Source of the DNA: Acridotheres tristis
Lineage: Eukaryota > Chordata > Aves > Passeriformes > Sturnidae
Reading direction: 5' to 3'
Length of the DNA: 64,000 nucleotides
Assembly: GCA_037013685.1 (NCBI GenBank)
Contig: CM072908.1
Coordinates: 3,919,001-3,983,000 of the forward strand
Program-made: the position numbers and the translations under genes
Notes under the pieces: model-generated
Told to the model about the DNA's origin: nothing
The model's input: only the letters and a program-made list of their open reading frames with translations
Database searches by the model: none
Shown here: positions 34,201 to 64,000 of the stretch, one piece after another
Numbering within the stretch: the stretch's first letter is position 1
Layout: the number at the start of each line of letters is the position of its first letter

Positions 34201-35113
34201 CCCCCCTACTCCCGTGCCTCGCTGAAGGTGAGCTGCACCAGGGCTGGGAGGGCACACGGGGATTAACAGAGCTGGGGGAGTAGGGCCAGGGGCCTTGTGA
34301 AGTCCCTATGGGAACAGGAACTCCAGGAGCCACAACCCAGGGAGTCTGGGGATACCTTACCCGTGCAAGGTGCTGGTGCAGCTTGATCCCACCACAACAC
34401 CCCTTCCCGCTCCCCAGGGATACCAGTGGCTGAAGGACAAGATCCTGAGTGAAGAGGGCCGGCGGCAGCAGGCAAAGCTGAAGGAGCTGCAAGCCATCGC
34501 TGAGCGCCTGGGCTGCACCCTGCCCCAGCTTGCCATCGGTAAGAGGATGGGGGACAGTGGGGGACAGCTGGGGATGGCACCGGGGGTATCTGGGCCTTGC
34601 TCAAGCTCTGCTCTCCCTCCTATCCCAGCCTGGTGCCTGCGCAACGAGGGTGTCAGCTCTGTGTTACTGGGGGCCTCCAATGCCGACCAGCTGATGGAGA
34701 ATATTGGAGCAATACAGGTCAGTGCTCCCAGCAGGAGCAACATTTGCCCATAGCACTCATTGCTGTGCTGCACTGTGCAGAGAAAGAGGGTTGCAAACCC
34801 AGCTCCATGACAGGTTTTGCTTGTCATGAAGGCGAGAAGCAGCGACGAGGCTTAGCTGGGCTGGGGGCAGGGTCGGGTCTGACTCAAGCTCTCCCTAACT
34901 GGGTCACCAAGCCGGCAAGCTGGGGCTTGTGGCACGAACGTGGTGGGGTGGAGGCGGTGACCATCCTCCTGCGCACACCAGGGTCAAAATCCCCACTCCC
35001 AGCGTTGCCTCCATCCCCCGCAGGTCCTTCCAAAGCTGTCGTCTTCCATCGTCCACGAGATCGATAGCATCCTGGGCAACAAACCATACAGCAAGAAGGA
35101 CTACAGATCCTAA
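22291..35113 (+). CDS. KCNAB2: Voltage-gated potassium channel beta-2 subunit, canonical isoform
   Basis: Kv-beta-2 binds the T1 domain of Kv1 alpha subunits, promotes their trafficking and axonal targeting, and has an NADPH-binding aldo-keto reductase fold. Coding exons: 22291-22367, 22735-22776, 30678-30721, 31096-31133, 31316-31395, 31843-31887, 32048-32092, 32176-32219, 32345-32431, 33583-33668, 33885-34005, 34133-34227, 34418-34538, 34629-34717, 35024-35113 (stop TAA). The sum is 1,104 nt, that is 367 residues plus stop, the human length. Active-site residues known for the family are in place by count: Asp85 and Tyr90 (LFDTAEVY), Lys118 (TTK), Asn158 (FAN), and the cofactor-binding Ser188/Arg189 (GTSRW). 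The protein ends KKDYRS. The acceptor at 22248 puts untranslated leader in front of the ATG. Near identity to human across the core suggests strong constraint. Confidence 0.97.
22777..26150 (+). other. KCNAB2 intron with AT-rich conserved-looking island
   Basis: No coding exon recognised. Around 23,820-24,130 a low-CpG, AT-biased block (ATGAATAATTTAACTCC and neighbouring words) passes into a CpG-rich block with CTTATATC and the donor-like GCG|GTGAGT at 24,116. It could be an enhancer or another untranslated first exon. The open frame starting at 23,887 would not join the common exon in phase, so it is not called coding. Confidence 0.45.
26151..26371 (+). CDS. KCNAB2: KCNAB2 alternative first coding exon, Kv-beta-1.2-like
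   Basis: An ATG at 26151 opens 73 codons starting [12 protein letters not shown] and ending in TGMKY, then AG|GTAAGG. The two leftover bases complete Arg when joined to the common exon at 30678, exactly as the canonical exon does. The last third ([20 protein letters not shown]) closely follows the N terminus of Kv-beta-1.2 from KCNAB1 (EKFLRVHGISLQETTRAETG), so this is the paralogous alternative start. The first part is Ala/Arg/Pro-rich and GC-rich. It lies in its own CpG island, implying a dedicated promoter just upstream. Confidence 0.85.
26716..26838. repeat. 22-bp minisatellite, about five copies
   Basis: Imperfect tandem units of the form GGGTACATCTCCATCTGACG recur at 21-23 bp spacing in the KCNAB2 intron, just downstream of the Kv-beta-1.2-like exon. 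Units differ at several positions. Confidence 0.8.
27238..27560. promoter_or_regulatory. Candidate conserved non-coding element upstream of Kv-beta-1.1-like exon
   Basis: Two AT-rich patches (around 27,240-27,310 with TCTAATATTCATGG, and 27,480-27,550 with AAGATTTTTCATTAGG) stand out from GC-rich surroundings and have no stop-free reading frame or repeat identity. This base pattern is common for deeply conserved vertebrate enhancers. Only an alignment would show it. Confidence 0.3.
28190..28268 (+). promoter_or_regulatory. KCNAB2: Putative promoter of the Kv-beta-1.1-like start
   Basis: GC-rich sequence directly before the ATG, interrupted by the AT-rich word CTAAATTTAG at 28,227-28,237, which could act as a TATA-like element. 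No splice acceptor is evident upstream of the ATG, consistent with a first exon. Confidence 0.4.
28269..28480 (+). CDS. KCNAB2: KCNAB2 alternative first coding exon, Kv-beta-1.1-like inactivation ball
   Basis: An ATG at 28269 opens 70 codons beginning [20 protein letters not shown] and ending PGMKY, then CG|GTAGG; CG plus G from exon 30678 gives Arg in phase. It matches the Kv-beta-1.1 N terminus (MQVSIACTEHNLKSRNGEDR), the tethered ball that gives Kv1 channels fast N-type inactivation. Residue Cys7, the redox-sensitive cysteine of Kv-beta-1.1, is kept, as are FRxVAxxARSLG and the TGMKYR/PGMKYR junction. Canonical Kv-beta-2 lacks this segment. The exon sits in a CpG island (about 27,990-28,480) with a TATA-like TAAATTTA near 28,229. 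Confidence 0.88.
28481..30677 (+). other. KCNAB2 intron before the common core
   Basis: About 2.2 kb with no coding exon recognised. It holds small AT-rich words around 28,690-28,760 and 30,025-30,075 in otherwise GC-rich DNA. It ends at the acceptor CTTCCAG|GAACC used by all three alternative starts. Confidence 0.5.
32715..32759 (+). CDS. KCNAB2: KCNAB2 in-frame 45-nt cassette exon
   Basis: Between the exons ending at 32431 and starting at 33583 lies a 45-nt segment with a pyrimidine-rich acceptor (TTTATCACCAG) and the donor GAAG|GTACTC. It encodes [15 protein letters not shown] and keeps phase, giving a 382-residue form with 15 residues inserted after Glu167, just past catalytic Asn158. 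Open frame, phase and splice sites all fit. I think an equivalent insert is annotated in some mammalian KCNAB2 transcripts but cannot confirm it here. Confidence 0.82.
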
Positions 35114-35560
35114 AGCGCGCCCGAGCACGCCGCGCAGCCCTCGCTTGCTTACGCTTTGTTGGAGCAAAGTGGAGAGTGTGGTTTTGCACCGCGAGCGCCG
35201 AGAGCCAGCGCTCCCGCCCGCGCTGCTCCGGACATGGCACCGCGGCCGCCCGGCCTGGCTCTGCGGCGCAGGGACGGCCGGCGGGAGGCGAGCCCCGAGC
35301 TGCCCGGCCGCCCTGCCCGCAGCCGGAGCCGCCCCGGGACCCGTTGCATGCGTGGCTCCTGTCTCCGCGTTGGCGGAGGCGGCGGGCGCGGGGCGCACGC
35401 GGTGCTGTACGCCCACGAGGCTGACAACACGAAGCTGTTCCCCAGCCTGCGCCCGGCCCTCGCCTCTGCCCTGCGCCACCGGCATCGCCAGCGCGGCTCC
35501 GGCACCGTGTGCGGGGAGCACCTGCTCCCGGGAATGGGGTGGGTTGGATGGTGACAAGTG
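35114..35560. other. CpG island at the 3' end of KCNAB2
   Basis: Immediately after the stop codon the sequence becomes extremely CpG-rich for about 450 bp. It must lie in the KCNAB2 3' UTR unless transcription stops at once, and no AATAAA occurs near the stop. Open frames of about 300 codons on the minus strand here follow from base composition and resemble no family. Confidence 0.7.
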
Positions 35561-36629
35561 ACAGGGATGGTGACTTCTGCGGGAAGAGCCTGGGGTGTTC
35601 CGGCCGAGCATGGGGCAGGGATCGGGCTGGGAGTGTGTGTGTGGGCAAGTGTGTGAGTGTTTGTGTGTATGGACACACGTGGAGACACAGGACATACAGG
35701 CAGGGACATCCAGACGTGTGGATTTGCAGACAGCAGCTGTGGAGGTGAACACAGCCCACACGCACCTTCAGCTGTATCTGCACAAAGCTACTGAAAGCCT
35801 CTATGCATGCACCCACATCCACCCGGTACAGGGGTGTCTACAGACACACACAGTCACACACACAGACAGATGTAGATACAGATGTAGCTCTACCTCCACC
35901 TCTGTCCTTGACATCAGTGTCTGAGAGATCAGAGACTGATTTACCTATTACATATTTACCTATTTACATATATAGATACCTGTATGTAGATGTGTACAGA
36001 CACCTCTGAAAATTACATATATAATGTATATACACGCACGTGTAGATACGTGTGTGCTTGTGTATATACAGACACACATGATTCTGTGTATTGATCCATA
36101 TATGTAATATACAGGTGTGTACATATCTATGGAAATATATTGCTATAGCAGCATCCATGTTTGTATGGATATATGCACACATGAAAATAACTGTTATGTA
36201 CTTAAATGTGTGTATATGCAGATAGATGTGTATATCCAGATATATGTGTAGATGTCTCTATATCCATTCCCAGCTCTTTACACTCATGTCTATACATCTA
36301 TAAACATATGCCATATATAAACATGGACACAGATATTTGTAATTTAGATATAGCTATAGCTACATATATATAACTGTTTGTCTAGCTATAGCTATATATA
36401 TATGGATATATGTATGATAGGTACAGAGAGATAGATGATACGTATCTCTATAGAGAGAACAATATAACGATAGCTAATGTATCTATCTCTAACTCTGTAT
36501 ACTCTGTGCAGAACATTTTGCCAATACCTATATATATGTATCCATATCCACATACATTTATACACAGTTTCCTCTATCTGTGCACACATAAAAACTGCAA
36601 ATGTATGTGCAAACCCCCAGCTCTATGCA

Positions 36630-36795
36630 GTGTGTGAGCTCTGTGCGCTCCGAGCATGTGTATGAGCTTTGTACTGTGCGTGAGATGAGTGAGCTCTGCT
36701 CACTATGAGAGCTCTGCACTGTGTGTGTGAGCTCTGTGCACTGTGAGAACTCTGCACTGTGTGTGTGTGAGCTCTGTGCACAGTGTGTGTGTGTT
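36630..36795. repeat. TGAGCTCTGTGCACTGTG tandem block
   Basis: About six imperfect copies of a unit containing GAGCTCTG(T/C)(G)CACTGTG, with variable TG runs between copies. GAGCTC and GTGCAC are self-complementary words, so single strands could fold back. Confidence 0.75.
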
Positions 36796-36840
36796 TACCT
36801 GCTGTGTAGCCATGGCTGCACCTACAGCCCCACTATAAAT

Positions 36841-36864
36841 GTGTGTGTGTGTGTGTGTGTGTGT
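36841..36864 (+). repeat. (GT)12 microsatellite
   Basis: Perfect dinucleotide run of 12 units, the only pure run in the repeat tract and a likely length polymorphism. Confidence 0.95.
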
Positions 36865-37545
36865 TACAAACACGGGGAGGTCTCTCCTGACCCCACTCAT
36901 GACATCAGAGCTCCCCTCTGTATATGGTTGAGAGTCAGTGTGCACCCCTCCCACATCCATCTATACATGTACATCTGTCTGTAGAACTACATCAGTGTTT
37001 GTGTGCAAACAGAAACATATACATCCATATATATTTGAGAAATAACAAATACATATGTGTCTCTGTGCATATACACACACATATACTATCTCTGTCTAGG
37101 ATAGCTATACACCTCTACCTATATCTACACTTATGTGTAAATATATAAAAATTAAAAATACACGTGTGTCTGTGTACACATACACAAAGATCAGTACACT
37201 TATATAGCCATACAGAGATATAGATATGGAGATAAAGAGATTTGTAGATATATAGATACATCTACACATGTATGTGCATATATTCAGATTTAAAACACAT
37301 GTATTCTTACATACATAGATGTATGTGTATATACACCTCTGTAAATACAGATCTATACATCCATACCACATATAGATCTATCCTATGTACATATATCCCT
37401 TATCTACCCATACTTGTGTCTACACACACACCCACAAGTATATATGTACACAAATACACATGATTTAGAACCACAAATACATTTTATAGACATGAATGAT
37501 ATAGGGGTGTGTATGTATAGATACACACCCACATAGCAGTAGCTA

Positions 37546-37551
37546 AATAAA
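37546..37551 (+). terminator. KCNAB2: Candidate KCNAB2 poly(A) signal
   Basis: AATAAA on the plus strand, the first canonical hexamer after the stop codon; a weaker ATTAAA lies at 37,151. Use of this signal would give a 3' UTR of about 2.4 kb running through the CpG island and repeat tract and leave only about 350 bp to the CHD5 poly(A) site. Confidence 0.45.
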
Positions 37552-37929
37552 TCAGTATTTATAGCTGTGTATGCTATATGCACACATATAGATCTAAAAC
37601 ATACAGTTCTGTGTATATCTGCACATGTGTACATAGATCTTCACATGCTGTATATGAAGAGGTACACGTGTGAGGGTAATGTAGACATACATACATATAT
37701 GTGCATTCATGCAGAGATAACAGTATCAGTGTAGATACACAGGACATTCTCATGTCTGTCTGTGTCCATGTGTCCATGTCCCTGTGTCTCCACGTGCCCG
37801 TATCTGTCTGTGTACGTGTGTGTTATAGAAATCTGTGTCTGTTTCTGTGGACACGTGTGTGTGCAGACGTGCACAGGACAACAGGGGCCCCCGACGCCGC
37901 CCACCATCCCTTCCCTTGCCAGACTCCAC

Positions 37930-38818
37930 CGCGTCCTTCCCAAAGGATTTATTAAAACACAGAACAGAAACCGGGACACACAGAGCACGAAAGCGGATGC
38001 AGGGGCGTTGCTTACGGCTGCCGGTGTCACCACGCTCAAGGTATCCCCATCCCAGTTCCAGCTGTCCCCTCTGTCCCACCCACCTCCCCTCCATCTGCCT
38101 GCCCCAAGCCCGGCACACCACAGCAGTGCCAGGGATTCCAGCAGGGCAGCAGCAGGCGTGGGCTTGCTCAAACACCACGAGGACCAAGAGACGGCCCTTA
38201 GGGGGAAGCTGGGGAGCACAGCTGGCTGGGACATGGCACCACTGGCCTCCACTCACCCCCACACCTGCCAGCACAACCGGACAAACACCGCAACTCCAGC
38301 CCTCCCTCCCTCCCCTCAGCCCACCTTGCCCAGACAAACTCTTCAAGTCTTCAATAAGAAAGTGCAAAAAATATACACGGACACAAACCCCCGGCCCCGC
38401 CGCTCCCACGGGGGCCGCAGCAGGCAAAGCACACTTGAAGCGGGAGCGGGACAGCGCAGCAGCGCCGGCAGCAGCAGCAGCTTGTCTTCCACACAGGCAA
38501 CGCTGGCACAACTTCCCCACCATGGCCAGGGACAGGGGACTGTCCCCCAGGGCTGCTGCAAGAAGAGGGGAGGGAGGGCTGCCCATCAGCCAAATCTGGA
38601 TCCTCCCCACACGCCAACCCCACCTGGGAGGGGCTGCAGGAAGGATCTGCTCCCACCCCCACTGCAGCTGCTCGAGTCAGAGGCTGCAGCCAGATAAAAT
38701 GGAGCCTCCATTTAGCCCCCCACCTCTTCATGTTCCCCAGCAAACAGAGCACGGAGAGCAAGAAGCACAGCTTACCTCGGCTAGGAGTGGGAGCTGCAGG
38801 GGAAAATCGTGGGAACTG
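37930..38818 (-). other. CHD5: CHD5 3' untranslated region
   Basis: Sequence from the stop codon to the poly(A) signal at 37948-37953. A donor-like CCGAG|GTAAGCTG lies about 45 bases past the stop (near 38,776), so part of the 3' UTR might be spliced, but no matching acceptor was settled on. Plus-strand open frames of more than 300 codons across this stretch resemble nothing and are ignored. Confidence 0.6.
37948..37953 (-). terminator. CHD5: Candidate CHD5 poly(A) signal
   Basis: AATAAA on the minus strand, about 870 bp after the CHD5 stop codon and just before the simple-repeat tract. Cleavage would fall near 37,925-37,935, with GT-rich sequence downstream on the minus strand as expected for a poly(A) site. 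Confidence 0.6.
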
Positions 38819-61341
<22,523 letters not shown>

Positions 61342-61572
61342 GCCGGGCGGGGCAGCGCCCGCCCCGGGCCGAGCGCCGGGGCCGAGCCGGGCGCGGCCGC
61401 TCCGCGCCAAGATGGCGAGAGCCGGCCCCGCCCCCTGCAGGGGACACACCCCCGGCCACACCTCCCGCTGCCCAGGCCACGCCCCCGGCCACGCCCGCCG
61501 CTCCCCCAAAACCCCCCCAAACCGCCCCCCGCAGCCGCCACCGAGCACAGGCTATGAACAACTCTGCTGCTG
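61342..61572 (-). promoter_or_regulatory. CHD5: CHD5 promoter squeezed between RPL22 and CHD5
   Basis: Only about 230 bp lie between the CHD5 ATG and the RPL22 poly(A) signal. The interval is a CpG island with several GCCACGCCC/GGCCACACC boxes (Sp1/KLF type, 61,445-61,505), and a plus-strand AAGATGGCG YY1-type motif lies at 61,409-61,417. No TATA box is visible. Transcription start and 5' UTR length cannot be fixed. Confidence 0.65.
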
Positions 61573-61578
61573 TTTATT
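61573..61578 (-). terminator. RPL22: RPL22 poly(A) signal
   Basis: AATAAA on the minus strand, 50 bases after the RPL22 stop codon, giving the very short 3' UTR typical of ribosomal protein genes. Cleavage is expected near 61,550-61,560. Confidence 0.85.
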
Positions 61579-61627
61579 CCAGAAAAATGAAACTGTACAA
61601 AATAGCCGTCAGCAGCGGCGGTGGGGC

Positions 61628-63991
<2,364 letters not shown>

Positions 63992-64000
63992 GGCGGCTCC

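Larger units (their letters stand above)
35600..37860. repeat. Degenerate short-repeat tract (CA/TG/TA rich), about 2.2 kb
   Basis: Continuous low-complexity DNA built from TGTGTATA, ACACACATA, ATAGATATA and ACATATATA words, with no long perfect run except (TG) at 36,841-36,864 and a 20-bp-period block at 36,630-36,790 (GAGCTCTGTGCACTGTGTGT). It separates the KCNAB2 stop codon from the CHD5 3' end and probably forms much of the KCNAB2 3' UTR. Confidence 0.85.

Noticed and set aside
34884..35822. Minus-strand open frames of about 285-312 codons across the KCNAB2 3' end
   Set aside because: They arise from the CpG island antisense to the last KCNAB2 exon, overlap one another in different frames, resemble no family and show no start or splice context.

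Overview
The window is a stretch of vertebrate, almost certainly avian, nuclear DNA. The evidence is multi-exon genes with GT-AG introns, several 5'-truncated CR1 LINE copies (the dominant bird/reptile retrotransposon), high GC with CpG islands, and very short introns. Gene order and orientation, NPHP4 (-), KCNAB2 (+), CHD5 (-), RPL22 (-), is the conserved synteny of human 1p36.31, which lies on a microchromosome (chr 21) in chicken. I cannot fix the species from sequence alone.

Layout. 1-16.4 kb holds the 5' 25 exons of NPHP4 (nephrocystin-4, ciliary transition zone) on the minus strand; its 3' exons lie beyond the left edge. 16.4-17.0 kb is a CpG island shared head-to-head by NPHP4 and KCNAB2. 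17-35.1 kb holds KCNAB2 (Kv channel beta-2 subunit, an aldo-keto reductase fold protein) on the plus strand. Its canonical start gives exactly 367 codons. Two further coding first exons resemble the Kv-beta-1.1 and Kv-beta-1.2 N termini of the paralogue KCNAB1, and there is an in-frame 45-nt cassette exon. 35.1-37.9 kb is the KCNAB2 3' region: a CpG island followed by about 2.2 kb of degenerate short repeats. 37.9-61.4 kb holds complete CHD5 (minus strand, 41 coding exons, 1,951 codons, SNF2-type nucleosome remodeller). 61.56-64.0 kb holds RPL22 (minus strand, 4 exons, 129 codons), whose poly(A) signal sits only about 230 bp upstream of the CHD5 start codon.

Exon borders were placed by hand from protein similarity recalled for the human genes, splice consensus and reading-phase continuity. 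Phases agree at every join, and the CHD5, KCNAB2 and RPL22 totals each divide by three. Untranslated exons, transcription starts and poly(A) ends are inferences. No new multi-gene system is visible. The points most worth following are the Kv-beta-1-like alternative starts inside KCNAB2, a GC-AG intron in CHD5, a CR1 abutting an NPHP4 splice donor, a possible in-frame upstream start in NPHP4, and the repeat-rich convergent 3' ends of KCNAB2 and CHD5.
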